NCBI GenBank assembly: GCA_029891345.1
Contig: CM057009.1
Span: 229,360,620-229,424,619, forward strand
From: Dryococelus australis
Taxonomy: Eukaryota > Arthropoda > Insecta > Phasmatodea > Phasmatidae
Direction of reading: 5' to 3'
DNA length: 64,000 bases
Shown: in pieces, positions 44,400 to 55,440 of the stretch
Numbering within the stretch: the first letter of the stretch is position 1
How the letters are laid out: each line of letters begins with the position of its first letter
The notes under the pieces: model-generated
What the model saw: only the letters and a program-made list of their open reading frames with translations
Told to the model about the DNA's origin: nothing
Database searches by the model: none
Position numbers and translations under genes: made by a program

Positions 44400-44630
44400 A
44401 AATTGGGGTTTTTTGAGGATTTTTTGGTGATATTTAAGGGTTTTTGGGGTCTTTGGGGTCAAAGCTCCCCACGGTCAAGGTCAAATGTCAACTTCAGAGG
44501 TCGTTGGTCAGGAGTAAACGGTTAATGCCATTCAAGATGGTGGTCGGTGACGTAACAACATTGTGGCTCCCCGGCTCCTGCGCTCCCATGCCCATTGCCC
44601 TTGTGCCCATCTCATCATTTCCCTACTACT
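44400..44630 (-). repeat. P2 right terminal inverted repeat
   Basis: Inverted counterpart of 42414-42645, including gggcacaagggcaatgggcatggg. Contains the FTZ-F1/ERR-type word tcaaggtca at 44475-44483. Confidence 0.85.
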
Positions 44631-44700
44631 AGTACAACGGCAGGAAATATAAAATAGTATGTTTTAAGTAGGCCAGGCACTTATTTTTATCATGGAGGCG
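44631..44700 (+). repeat. Family R copy 1, continuation after P2
   Basis: agtacaacggcaggaaatataaaatagtatgttttaag continues the family R module interrupted at 42413. Similarity fades by about 44700. Confidence 0.65.
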
Positions 44701-45140
44701 TATAGGGTACCTGCGTGTTTTCTTCTGGAGCAAACGAGTACCTATATGGGTTTCTCAGAGTGCTCTCACGTATTTTACATTCAAAATGTATGAAAGAATG
44801 CATTCTGTGAGCAGAAGCCAGGCTTTTTACTATAAAAAGGATCACTTCTATATACAAAAGTGGTAGTTGTAGTTCTGAAACCAACTATTTGAAAGGGCTC
44901 TCTCGTCATACAACGAAGATGAACTGTGAATACGAAGGCCTGTCTTTTACATCAACGAACATGAAGACGCGACTTATACTAACGTCACCTAATTGTACCA
45001 CACAACCGGCGTCAGTGCTCTCCCAGTCGAAGCCTAATGTTAATGGTATTTCCTGAAGCGATCTGCATTCAGGGGTCTTTTTAAATATTATATTTCACCG
45101 AATATGTAAATTATATGGAAAAATGTTTGATAGTTCCTGT
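44701..45140. other. No gene recognised
   Basis: No supported feature; leads into the decayed coding stretch starting at 45146. Confidence 0.4.
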
Positions 45141-45145
45141 CAAGT

Positions 45146-46530
45146 ATGAAACCTAATCTGATTAACCAACTTATCTATGAGGTCGAAAAATGTGGCTGTG
45201 CCAAATATAATATCTTGCTGGACTGTAGCTATACGAAAACAGAGCGCCACGATGATGAATATTGTACTAGAACATTCGAGATCTCGAACGAAATAGAAAT
45301 CACTGTTGACAATATTATACATAAGTTATGACAAGAGGACGAAGAAAATGTTTTTGGGTTTGACCCTGGCTTCAGTAAATCTTCTAGAGCTGAGAAGAAG
45401 TGGGCTCAATCCACTTGACAAATAGGCACTTACTTATTCCCATATACCGGAAGAGAGTTACAAAATAAAATATCAGCAAACCACAACATAAATGCAAAGC
45501 CTGGATTATGCGAGGGGTTAGTAGTGGAGCATGAGGTGTCATTTACAGAGCATGAGGGGTCATTTGCAGAGCTCGAGGGGTGAGTTACGGAGCATGAGGG
45601 ATCAGTTGCGGAACATGAGGGGTAATTTGCGGAGCTTGAGTTAAAACTTCAAGATGAGCGAAGAAGTTAACCGGAAGAAACTGTTGAAGATGTAACTGCA
45701 TGGTAATGTGATCAAGGAACTAGACAAAATGTCTGGTTGAATAAATGCATAATGATGCTTATATCTCGCTGATGATGCAAGCCAACGATAGTAAGAAGTT
45801 TACTGTAGAGCTTTCGTCTATGGATGCACATTATCCCACTGCTGAAAAATTACATGGAAAACAGTGATACTATTGTGGAAGACTCTTCAGCAAAAGCTGC
45901 CATGCTCGGAGACATGAGAGAACCGCCTGTACGAAGGATCTTTTCTCGCGATGTAGCATTACAGCAATGGAGATGTGCAGTTTATGCAAGGCGATACATT
46001 GAAGGAACACATCAAGATTTGCAAGGGTTCGTCTACTTGGAACCAGCAAGTGATGTCAACAATACCCTCGCTGCCTCGATGGGTACTGATTCCAGAGATA
46101 ATTATTGCGAGACAGTAAAGAAAAAAATAAAACAAAATTGAGAGGACTACGAGGCGTGGTAGATTCGGTTTGTGTGGAATGTACACATGCCAGACGCCAG
46201 CATTAAGTCGACGAACTTAAAAATAAAAGGTCGTCCTCTCGAAATACTAATGATGACCATGCAACTTCTAAAAAGAAAAATAAACTTGGTTTTTAGGCTG
46301 AAACCGGAAGTGAATACGACATTAAAACAGCACTGATGATTTTAGCTCTGAATACAGTGATAGTGTTGAAGATGATTATTATTCTCCCGACATTACCATA
46401 CATTTCTCCTAGTCTCCTTCGACAGTCGTTTTGAAGGAGACAGATAGTGCCAAAACTACTCATTATAAATTTCCCGAAGACCCTAAGGAACTTGTTGATA
46501 GACTCATACATTTTATTGACTAGCAAAACC
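45146..46530 (+). pseudogene. Decayed zinc-finger gene related to the P1 gene
   Basis: The first part (MKPNLINQLIYEVEKCGC; 61 codons) stays in one frame, with a few stops, through a 21-bp coding repeat to about 45770. After shifts, 45863-45925 reads YYCGRLFSKSCHARRHERTAC, like a C2H2 finger. Then MCSLC plus QGDTLKEHIKICKG (45965-46025) gives a second finger, and the C-terminal KFPEDPKELVDRL (46470-46510) closes the order. The last two blocks align with the P1 zinc-finger ORF (DTLKEHTEIC, YKFPKDPN-LVDR). Multiple stops and shifts make it non-functional. It suggests the P1 gene derives from a longer protein with an N-terminal part lost in P1. No P-type termini were identified around it. Confidence 0.55.
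45527..45645 (+). repeat. 21-bp in-frame coding minisatellite
   Basis: The word gagcatgagg or a variant starts at 45527, 45548, 45569, 45590, 45611 and 45632, exactly 21 bp apart. In frame it gives heptads of EHEGSFA type. A period of seven codons in the frame of the surrounding decayed gene suggests expansion while the gene was still translated. Confidence 0.85.
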
Positions 46531-46559
46531 TCGGGGACCTCACACATTTTTAGATATAT

Positions 46560-46984
46560 CCAAACATCGATGAACTGCATTCTAGGAGTTGTATTACATG
46601 ATGATATGAACTGCTATTTTCTGGAATCATAATTACAAAATAACAATAAAATATTATTATAAGATAACAGTTTTTTTCTTTATTTTGGTGTGTTATGTTC
46701 TTTTTTACCTCACAAATTTAGAGCGATGTTATGAAAATTAACTATTAATGTAAAGAACTGTATAGCCTACGTAATATTAATTAGGAGTTTAAGTACATTA
46801 ATGCACAGATAGTGCACTGAATACAAAATATTAAGTCTGTCATTACGTACAAATTTGGAGACGGCATACGAATGCAATTGATATACGTATGGATAGGCAC
46901 TAGTTGCGACAGCCAAAGCCACTTCAATGCTGGACATCTGGGATGATGACGCATATATAAATATCTCGTCGAGTGTTTAGAGTC
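46560..46984. other. AT-rich stretch, no gene
   Basis: No supported gene. A gcatatataaatatc word near 46951-46966 resembles a TATA box, but what follows is a LINE fragment rather than a gene start. Confidence 0.4.
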
Positions 46985-47400
46985 TTAAGCCTTGCTATGG
47001 ATCAACGTACCCACTGGGTAGAACATGTGTCCGATATATGTACAAGAGTTTACTACACGATTCACGTCATACGGCACCTTGAAATGTTTCTACCGCAAAA
47101 ATGTAGACATTGAAAAGGCCTGTCATTGATTATTGCGATACTGTGTATGATTTAACTGTGCTGTTAGCTAGGAGAATACCGCAAATTCTAAATGCTTGAG
47201 TACCATTTATATTTAACCTAAATTTACGGTACAAAGTTAGTTACTTCTATACCGAAAATTACTGACCCACACTAGAAAATCGGCACACACTTAATACGCT
47301 TGTTGCAAAACTCAAAATTCTCCTCACTGGCACACCGGCCTATCCCTGTGATCGTTTCGCGTGTTTGCTTGCATATCGTGTATCAAGAAAGTGAACTTCT
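46985..47400 (+). pseudogene. Decayed LINE polyprotein C-terminal fragment
   Basis: The frame near 47000-47095 reads WVEHVSDICTRVYYTIHVIR, then HLEMFLPQKC. After a shift, IDYCDTVYDLTVLLARRIPQ (47125-47185), VPFIFNLNLRYKVSYFY and NRHTLNTLVAKLKILLTGTP-AYPCDRF (47270-47365) follow. This order is that of the C-terminal region after the RT domain in jockey-like and related insect LINEs ('W..Hi..i..k', 'vlP.fDYcd.vy', 'l..lQNac.rfI', 'rR..h.l.llfkil'). At least three stops and shifts. The 5' part is missing, as in typical truncated LINE copies. Confidence 0.75.
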
Positions 47401-47569
47401 AGTAATGTATACAAACACGAATATTAATTAATATTTGTAAGGTGAAATGACGTTAACATGGTTTATGTTGAGTACAAGTCAAGTGTACAGCGTATTTTAA
47501 GACTACTTACCAGTGTAATAAAAAAGGCTATGAAATCATATTCATGCCAGTGTGCCTGTGTGCATGTGT

Positions 47570-49330
47570 TTGACTGTGTGTCTGTTGTGTCCCCCCTCCG
47601 CCCCCTGCAAATGACCATGTTTGATAGTCTCAGAAGAGTTTCACCAAACCCAATACACATACATAACTAAGTAAGTACACGCATCTTTTATAGTTTTCGA
47701 CCACTTCGGGCACTTACTTTCAAAATGGCTGCTATTAAAAATTTAAGGTAATATATGTCTGAAACCATTCACCCAATTAAAAACAAATTTATTTCTGTCA
47801 TCCCAAGTTGTAAACATTGTATTAATATGTGGATATTGCTGATGGTCCGCCATTATGGAAGATAGCACCACATGAACATATAAAGCTTTTACGTTATATC
47901 TGGAAAACTATTCAACCAATTTTCGCCAAATTTGGAAAGTACGTAGTACTATGATAGGACAGATAATAGTTTCGGTTTATTTCCTACAACTGTTATACAG
48001 TTTGACTGATTTCCACCCAAGCATCATATTAATCTAAAATTATGCATTTTATCTGTCATTTTGTAAGGCAGCACTAAATGAATTAATAAAATGTTTGTGT
48101 AATATAACGGGAAACTATTTGCAGATTACTATCACATTTGGCAAACAATTAGTACTGCGTCAGTTGGCATCTACAAATATGTTTAAAGCATGTCAGAAAC
48201 TTATTTTCAAAATGACTTTTGAAATACCGGCTTAAGATCTACTTGTACGCACATTGTGTATTCTTACGCCTTATGTAAAATTAAGATTGCCATGGGCACA
48301 GTAAATTTATCCATACGTCGGCTCGGCCCAGTGAAACAGCGATATTATAAGAAATGTAAACATTTTACAAAAAAGTTAATTTTACACTTTAATGGATTAA
48401 AAAATCAGGAAGCGAAACTGATAGTTTCAGTTATCAAAAATGGTCACCTAACATTTTTTTATTCGACGTTAAGATATATAACTACTTTCCATCCATCGTT
48501 ACCACCTTTACTGTGAGCATGTCTCTCAGAGCGCCCGTTACAATATATGAACGCAGGAGCAATAACATTTTTCTAAGGTTGATTTCAAAAGGGCTCACTT
48601 TATCGCGCACAGACTTTACACAAAGCTTCTTTTGACCTCCAAGTTTTTTTGTGAAATAACCCGGGAAAAAATTGACCGATTCCTAACAAATATGGCATAC
48701 AAGTAGTACTGCGGTAGGTGATGTTAAATTAGACTTTTAATGTATTTTAGATACATATTTTCATAATGGGTTTCATATAGCTGTAGTAACTAATTCCAAT
48801 GAAACTTTGTTTTCTAGGTATATATTACCTGCCATCAAATGTATCCAGACAAAATCTCATTTGTCCGCCATTTTGTAAAATAGTACCACATTGCAAATAA
48901 AAATTATGCGATATCTCTGGAAAACCACCGACTTCTAAATTTTCCAAATATGTAGCACTATTGCAGGTCATGTAAACTGATAAACTTCGAAAATGTCAGA
49001 CTTCCATATTTTCAAAATGGCTGATATGGAAAAATTTTCAATCAAAATTTTTTATCTACTAAACTACAAACAAGTTTTTCAACTTAACTTTGTGCGCTGA
49101 AAGTATCAATCCTTTAAAATTGCCAATACACCGGTTCATTTCATCGCCATACTGTAACATAGTCCTACATTAAATAATACAATTTTTTTGTCGTATATCG
49201 AGAAAATAATTAACAGATTTCTTACAAAATTGGCGAAGAAATTCTAGTGTGGTACGCCATATTAATTTATGTTGTTTAAGTGTGTCTTTTATTTTCCGAA
49301 TAGCACCAAAATAGAACATTTATCTTAGTG
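47570..49330 (+). repeat. Family R repeat, copy 2
   Basis: Several successive modules of about 300-400 bp, each with a 'gtccgccat-ttgga/taagatagcaccacatga' phrase, then 'ttatatctggaaaactattcaac' and 'ccaaatttggcaaa-tagtact-cgg-aggt'. Module starts lie near 47850, 48050 and 48865. It is collinear with copies 1, 3 and 4. No coding frame; the 86-codon frame at 48256-48516 is incidental. Confidence 0.75.
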
Positions 49331-49800
49331 TGTTATTTCTACGAAACTGAGTAAATTATTTAAATTTAAATTGGTTTATCTATACAATCATGGAATGTTA
49401 TCTATACAACTAAATAAAATAGGAGCGTCAGTCTGTGATTTATGAACTTTCCACTTTTAATTACTTTTTCATATAGTATAATTGATTACTAAACCATATC
49501 AAATGTTAATTTTTTCATGTCCTTCTGTTTGTCCGATCATATTTAACTGAAAAACGACTGAACGTATTGACATAAAATTTACACAGTATATAGATAATAA
49601 ACCCAGGACTAACTTAGTCATTGTTTCATCGAGTTATCTCAAACGGTTCCGAAAATATGATCATCAGGGTTGTACATAGGTATAGGATTAAGCTTTTCTT
49701 AGGAGCACTGCATCAAAAAAGGCGTTGTTAAAAAAGTTTCGTCAATTCGACCTTTCTTTCTTGTCTACGGGCTGTCCTCATTTCTTTCCCAAGAGCCGTA
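49331..49800. other. No gene; diverged dispersed-repeat segment
   Basis: 49500-49700 resembles 40745-40990 in wording (gtccgatcatatt, aaaacgactgaacg, ccgaaaatatgatcatc). Nothing coding. Confidence 0.35.
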
Positions 49801-50104
49801 ATGGCCCAGTGGCTAGAGCTATTCCAAGTGGGGCAGTAGCGACTTAGTGGATAGAGCTATTCAAACTGGGGAGTCAGTGGCCCAGTAGGTACAGCGATTC
49901 CATGTGGGGCCTTATTGGCTCAGTGGATAGAGCGATTACAAGTGGGGCCGCAGTGACCTAATGGATAGAACTATATCAAGTGAGGCCTTAGTGGCCCAGT
50001 GGATAGATATAAATCAAATGTAGCTGCAGTGGCCTAGTGGCTAGAGCGATTCTAAGTGGGACCTTATTAGCTGAATGTATAGAGCGATTCAAATACCTAA
50101 ATGT
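49801..50104 (+). repeat. 38-bp tandem array of tRNA D-arm/A-box-like units
   Basis: Eight units with exact 38-bp spacing: the tagag word falls at 49814, 49852, 49890, 49928, 49966, 50004, 50042 and 50080. The consensus unit is gtggcccagtggatagagc followed by gattccaagtggggcctta. The first part has the look of the 5' half of a tRNA (D arm, with an A box tggcccagtgg), as do the SINE heads in this window. No B box is present in any unit. Variation between units is about 15-25 percent. Confidence 0.93.
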
Positions 50105-50650
50105 CATGCAAACGAAGTAGCACCAGTCAGCTAGCAATAAATAAAACATTTTGTTCTCTATTTACAAAGATCTTTACATGAATAACGGAGGTGTTATGAC
50201 ATATATCGAACATCAATGAACCGGTTCACACAAAAATTTCACGAATTTTTGCTACAGATGGGTATGTAAATTAAGAGTGATACATAGTCTCGTCTGGAGT
50301 GAGAAACACACAGTTGTTTTGTAATAATGGTTATTTTGGAACTATTAAATATATTGCGACGAAATTTTTTAAAATATTTAATTGTTCGAGCTGTGGTTAT
50401 ACTTTGCTATTCTAAAATGTGAAATATATATATTTTTTAATGATGAAATTGCGCAACTTTGCGCATGATTTTTAGACAATTGGAAAATAAATACTTGAAA
50501 CAAAAATTATACTGACATCAGCTGTAGTTTTCTGAGAAAAGTCATGCCAAAAAAAAGGTATTGTCACGGCATTTAATTTTTAAACCTTTATTTAAAACTG
50601 TAGGTATGTTGTACACATTTTAAGACCCGTGTCATACTGCTCTTTGATAT
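50105..50650. other. No gene recognised
   Basis: AT-rich; nothing supported. Confidence 0.4.
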
Positions 50651-50652
50651 AG

Positions 50653-50885
50653 GCTGTTCATGGTAAAGTGGGCCCTTTTAAAGGCCTTGCAAAAATTTTA
50701 CTGTTAGTAAATTTCCATCCTTCGGCCTCTTTTTAATACAACCTGTGTAATGTGCCTAATAAACACAATGTATACATTTCACTCTTCTCAAAAGTTAACG
50801 TCTGAAGATGTATTGAAATATATTTATTAAAGGTTAAAGCCTGTTGGAAGTCCCTTAAAAAAGTTCTCACTTTACCGTGAACAGC
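50653..50885. mobile_element. MITE with 18-bp terminal inverted repeats
   Basis: The left end gctgttcatggtaaagtg (50653-50670) and the right end cactttaccgtgaacagc (50868-50885) are inverted repeats with one mismatch in 18. Similarity continues inward through a ctttttaaggg-type stretch to about 35 bp. The element is 233 bp with no coding capacity. Target duplication is unclear (TA-rich flanks), so the superfamily is not assigned. Confidence 0.75.
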
Positions 50886-51185
50886 TTACAGCTAAGCGAT
50901 TCCCTCATTTCGTACCTAGTGTGAAACTAAAGTGTGGGGAAGGGTAGAGTTGCAGGAGCCATGCGGAATGGGGGTATTGTATGCTCTCAAGGACGGGTGT
51001 GTCCCGTTAGGTGAGCCGAGAAACTAGGCTTGGTCTGAAGGGTTATTCCGAGAGATCGCTCGCGCGATTGTTCGCAGTACTGGTTGGAGTGTTGCCATGC
51101 TTCACTATGCTGCATTACTTGCCGTCTAAGAACGAATATTCAGGGACACATTTTTGTGCCGTAATTTATCAAACTATTGAACATA
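50886..51185. other. No gene recognised
   Basis: Genomic sequence between MITE and SINE; the 63-codon frame at 51011-51202 is unassigned. Confidence 0.4.
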
Positions 51186-51189
51186 GAAA

Positions 51190-51480
51190 TGTTTTCCGCT
51201 AGCTCCACAGTGGCTAGGGCTCTCTTCTCTGTCAGGCGATATCGGTTCAACTCCGACATGGTTACGATCGGATTTTGGCATGTGAAAAAAGTGTTTGAAG
51301 ATGCCTCTGTTGGATGGATTTTCTTGGTAGTGTCTCGTTTTTCTTGGCATTGCATTCAGCATTTGTCCACAGCCTTCTCAATTTCATCCTCCCTGGCCCT
51401 CACAAAAGACTACTGATGCCATCCAAACTCTCTTAACTCTCAAATTAAACACGGAACTGGCTCAGCCGGCTACCTTGTCA
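51190..51480 (+). mobile_element. tRNA-derived SINE
   Basis: A box tggctagggc (51211-51220) and B box ggttcaactcc (51244-51254) with near-canonical spacing. The body has a 'ttttggcatgtg' and 'tggattttcttggtagtgtctcg' series that parallels the 'ttttcgcatgtgg' and 'gggttttctcggggtctcc' series of the 10.8-kb copy. The same SINE family, more diverged. Open frames of 62-79 codons across it are incidental. Confidence 0.7.
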
Positions 51481-53230
51481 AGTACCTATTCAAACTTATT
51501 TTTATTTAAATTTTTTTATAGCTATATGGAGATCCAGATGCGGAACATTTGGTCGATTACCATTCCTAAATATGGAAATACGTAGGGTAGTGAGTGTTAC
51601 CCTGTGAAACATTTGGCTGCAGTAAGGGAGGCTTGTTTATTTAGTTAGTTACTTTTCAGTTACATGCAGATTTTACTTTTTTTTAAATATATGATTGTAT
51701 AACTTTCAATCTATTTGTTACAGCCAATGTGTGTCTCGGCTACTGATTGATCCTCGTATTATTCTTGCTGCTCATGTTATAGGTACCTCTGGAAATAGCT
51801 TGCCTTATTTATATTACTTTTGCACAGCCAAAGATAAAACTAGAAAGAATCAACATATTCTAGCGCAAGTGCACTTTGCTAAAAACAAATGATGGATTTG
51901 TCGGAATGTTTATTCTCGTTCTATATATATTTTTCCGCTAATGTTGATCAAGGCAAGCATGCATTAGCATTGCTGGAATGTTAACAATACAAAATCGTTT
52001 GGCAGATCATGTAGTCACTACGTAATATGTGAAATTAAAGCACGTGTTCTACGTCCTACGTAAAATTTATTTTGTTAGTGGTTAGAGTAACAGTGGATGC
52101 CCCAATAAATTAATTTTAAATTATTATCTAATGTTGTGATAAAACATTATGTATGAAGAATAGCAGTCGTAAACCAATAAAACAAGTTTATCGTTATAAG
52201 GCATGAAAATATATATACAATAAAACGAGATTTGTTTACGTTTCGTAAAAATGTGTTGGTGTAGCCACATCTAATATGATAGGAATGAAGCTTCAAATTC
52301 TAAAATACTATGACTTTTATTTTAAATCGATATTTATAATGTTATTGAATCTTAACATATCATACAAAATTTAATCTTCTTTTAATTGCGAAACATTGCT
52401 TAAAAAAGCTATTTAAGGAGGGTTGTATAATTTGTTTAGCTAAATAAGTTCCGTTATTCTGTAGTTTAAGTGTGAATAAAACAAGGCTTAATGAATGTCC
52501 ACAATTACATTTATACTATGCATAATTTTACAGTACTTCGAAATTGTCACATTTTAAGTGTAAACAACTTTGAAAAAAATTTCTTATTTATATTAATAGT
52601 AAAGACACCCAATTTTATTATGAACGAAATATTTGACTTCCATGTTTAATCGACAAACGGTTTCATAACTGTCTCACCATGATAACAGAGTAAAGCAAGA
52701 CAACTGGTTGGAGCAAGTTAAACGTAACACTCAGCTAAACAAATGTTTCCATTTGGATGTGTAAATATACAGTTCAACAGCAAAAATATTGATACAAAAG
52801 TTTTTCAACGGATTATGAATGCATCAGATGTATTGAATGACATGCTTAAAGTCTAGTTTACACGGAATATTAGAAAGGGATAATTTCCAATATGGCACTC
52901 GAAGTGGCTGCCAAAAGCTTAAAAATGATATGTGAAACACAATTTAGCATAGAAAGGAGATTTTGGTGTTTAAAATTATGTTTTAAGACCCAAGATGTTC
53001 AATGAAATCTAGTAAATTACTCTCAGTTCATTATTAAATGAGAATTAAATTAAATTATAACTATTCAGTCTATTATTGACAAGTGATAGACGTTTAAGTT
53101 ACCAAAAATTTAAGAGTAAAAAAATTAAAACAGTTTTCTGTAAGTATTTATAGTTAATTATGGTTTTAAAATAATTAAGTAGCCATATATTACACCCAAT
53201 AGACTGATCATATCATTTCACTTAAATTAC
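51481..53230. other. AT-rich stretch, no gene recognised
   Basis: No coding region, RNA gene or organised repeat supported. The 65-codon frame at 51695-51892 is unassigned. Confidence 0.45.
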
Positions 53231-53233
53231 TTA

Positions 53234-55440
53234 TTACTCAAAATTGCTTAATACAGCTGGGAAGTTTGTGTGAAGTTGAGTCATTTCTTGAACATGGAAG
53301 TGTGCCGATTTCAAATTATTATAACGCCCTGCTGCAGCGAATATTGGAAGGCAGTCAGAAACAGCACGTAAGTGCTTCAACCAAAAACCTGTTCGATCTG
53401 CCATTATTAATGACCTGAGTACTGAAATCATCCTTTGACAATTTACCCATAATTTACTAGTCTTAGACCCACCACACAGTTCGATCTTCTTTTTCTCTAC
53501 TTTTCTTTTAATTTGACTGAGTTATTTTGATAATCTTTCGAACGTCACCTCACCATTCAATAGTGCAATATACTCCTTCTCGCATGTTCCAACCATTGCT
53601 GCAAAATCCATTATACAATTTAGACAGTTTTCTACAAGAAGATGGCAACGAAATACTCTCTGAACCGATTTCCCGGTCGTCATATGACCTACTGCTTTCT
53701 CACCATAGACTAGTTCTTGAATGTCAGTAAGTCCTGTGCCTGCCATAAATTAATCAACTGCTCCCAGCAAATTCATGAACGTGTGGACGCTTCCTAGGAG
53801 GAGGGCAGTGGATTTCAGATGGCTGTTTAATGGCGAGTCGGTGATTTTCTCTACTGCATTCCAGTCCAGAGACTGATCGACTGTGACTAAATACTCAAGG
53901 TGGTGCTTTGTCGCAAGCCTACAAAGGAACTCCAATGTTGAAAGAATGCATGTCTTGTCCCGAGAATACATGTCTATCATTGGTAGATAACTGATTGAAG
54001 ACTGATCGGGGTGTACGTTTCGCTGAGGAATAATGTGCACATCCCGTACCAACCTGGCAGTGCATTTCTGAGACTGAATGATAATTCCCACAATACATCC
54101 ACTTTCTTTTCACATTCTGGAAGACTCGGAAGTACTGCGAATTTTACATCTTCATGTAAATTTTTTGTTGAAATATTATCTATTATCGGAACTTTTGAAT
54201 GCTCCAAAATGATAATATCCACAGTGTTGTGCCTAGGGAAACTGTATACTATCTTCTGCCCTGGTGTCAATGAGGCTATCATACCTATTCCTTGAAAAGT
54301 TCCTTGCCCATTGATAGTAATAATCTTGCGATCAACATTGTCTGCTGCAAATAGCACGGCTGTGTTCCTTACGTTAATATCGCTACCAAGTATGTTCGGA
54401 GTAGCAAAAATAGCAGCATTTTTTCAAACCCGTGCGTTTTACTATATGAAGAGCAGAACATCATTTTACACAAGGTGTCCACAAGAAACGTCGACCTATA
54501 TAAGTGATGCATTTGCACTGCAAGATATATTTGCTATGGTGCAACGACAGCTCTTGGACGAATTGCTTGAATTATTGCCTGACCTATGCTAGCCACTTTC
54601 TGCTGAGTATCTTTCCCCACAAACGTTATGTTTAACAGAATACGAAGGGATTCCGGAATGTAATCAATAGCTGGATGGAGACTGGCAGCCTCTGTTGTGG
54701 GATAGTGTTCTTTCACTGATTGCACATTTGTTTGAATGTCACTTTTAATGAGCCTTGCTGGTGCATTAATTATTGCTCTCTTCTGTGACTCATCATCTTC
54801 TCCTTGTTTTGAAGTGTTGAAATATGTCCTGAGAATGTGTGCTGTTTTCTATTTCATTGTAACTATATCATGTAAACCATCTCCTTCTGCAATATGTATA
54901 GAAGTCCCATAGAGTTCCCTCAGTAGTTTTTTTTTAGGTACTGATTACCATACGGCAAAGAATCAATATTTAATAAATACTCCTTCATTTTGCTCTTCAG
55001 GTCAGACACTGATAGCTGTTCTTCATCATTTGCTTCTAGATAGGCACACATTTTTGAGAATGCTTGTTCTTTTACTTCATTTTTAGGCCTTCCCGATTTC
55101 CTTCGCTTTATCTCAGGGTTACTTCAAAATAGCTGAGGTACATTACGACCACAACGAAAATGGCTGCTAGAAGTGTGATGGCATGCGCAGTTAGCAGCAT
55201 GAAGATCACCATTAAAGTATTCGATTCTACCTTTTACTTTCAATGGCCACTCATCACGGCGACTATCACAAGATTGCAAAATTGTCTTCGTAAGCATTTC
55301 AGGTTTTACATTACTATATCCTGCACTACTCACTTCCAGAACACTTTTGCCACAGAAAAAGCAGTCAGTTTTGCTATTGAATGTACTTTCAGACACTCTA
55401 GTACACCTTCGAGAATTACCAGATTCTCCCAAGATGTTTC
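53234..55440 (-). pseudogene. Decayed large ORF of an uncharacterised repetitive protein family
   Basis: Read right to left. An N-terminal zinc-binding-like domain comes first (DCFFCGKSV, then CDSRRDEWPLKVKGRIEYF, DLHAANCACHH; 55370-55130), then KRRKSGRPKNEVKEQAF and an LRILLNITFVGKDTQQK region (54650-54590). IRPRAVVAP (54550) leads to FAADNVDRKIITINGQGTF (54351-54295) and the GIGMIASLTPGQ block. A middle part with WNAVEKITDSPLNSHLKS follows, then ITDIQELVYGEKA-like text. The C-terminal MADRTGFWLKHLRAVSDCLP is followed by IFAAAGRYNNLKSAHFHVQ (53405-53300). From memory, proteins with this 'aDN.D.ni.Tl.G..TFhgmG' and 'ADRTGnW..Hl....mLP.f.AAGH..Y' order are widespread and repetitive in invertebrate genomes but lack an assigned function. 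At least five shifts and stops. Confidence 0.6.

Larger units (their letters stand above)
42414..44630. mobile_element. Element P2: 2.2-kb TIR element nested in family R
   Basis: The left end is agtagtacggaaatgatga and the inverted right end is agtagtagggaaatgatga; similarity continues for about 230 bp each side. Flanks are agtacc (42408-42413) and agtaca (44631-44636), a 5-of-6 target duplication. Removing the element rejoins a family R phrase (caaacaaatagtac + aacggcaggaaatataaaatagta) that is found uninterrupted elsewhere, which independently confirms the insertion boundaries. The interior has no gene. It is filled with P-family modules and three tandem arrays. This is a non-autonomous member of the P1 family. 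Confidence 0.85.

Noticed and set aside
46951..47100. TATA-like gcatatataaatatc followed by ATG and MDQRTHWVEH
   Set aside because: The translated text belongs to a LINE C-terminal region; the fragment is 5'-truncated there, so the TATA match is incidental.
49801..50104. CRISPR-like array
   Set aside because: Units are contiguous with no unique spacers, and the window is eukaryotic.
54011..54592. Plus-strand frames of 93-94 codons
   Set aside because: Antisense shadows of the decayed minus-strand gene at 53.2-55.4 kb.
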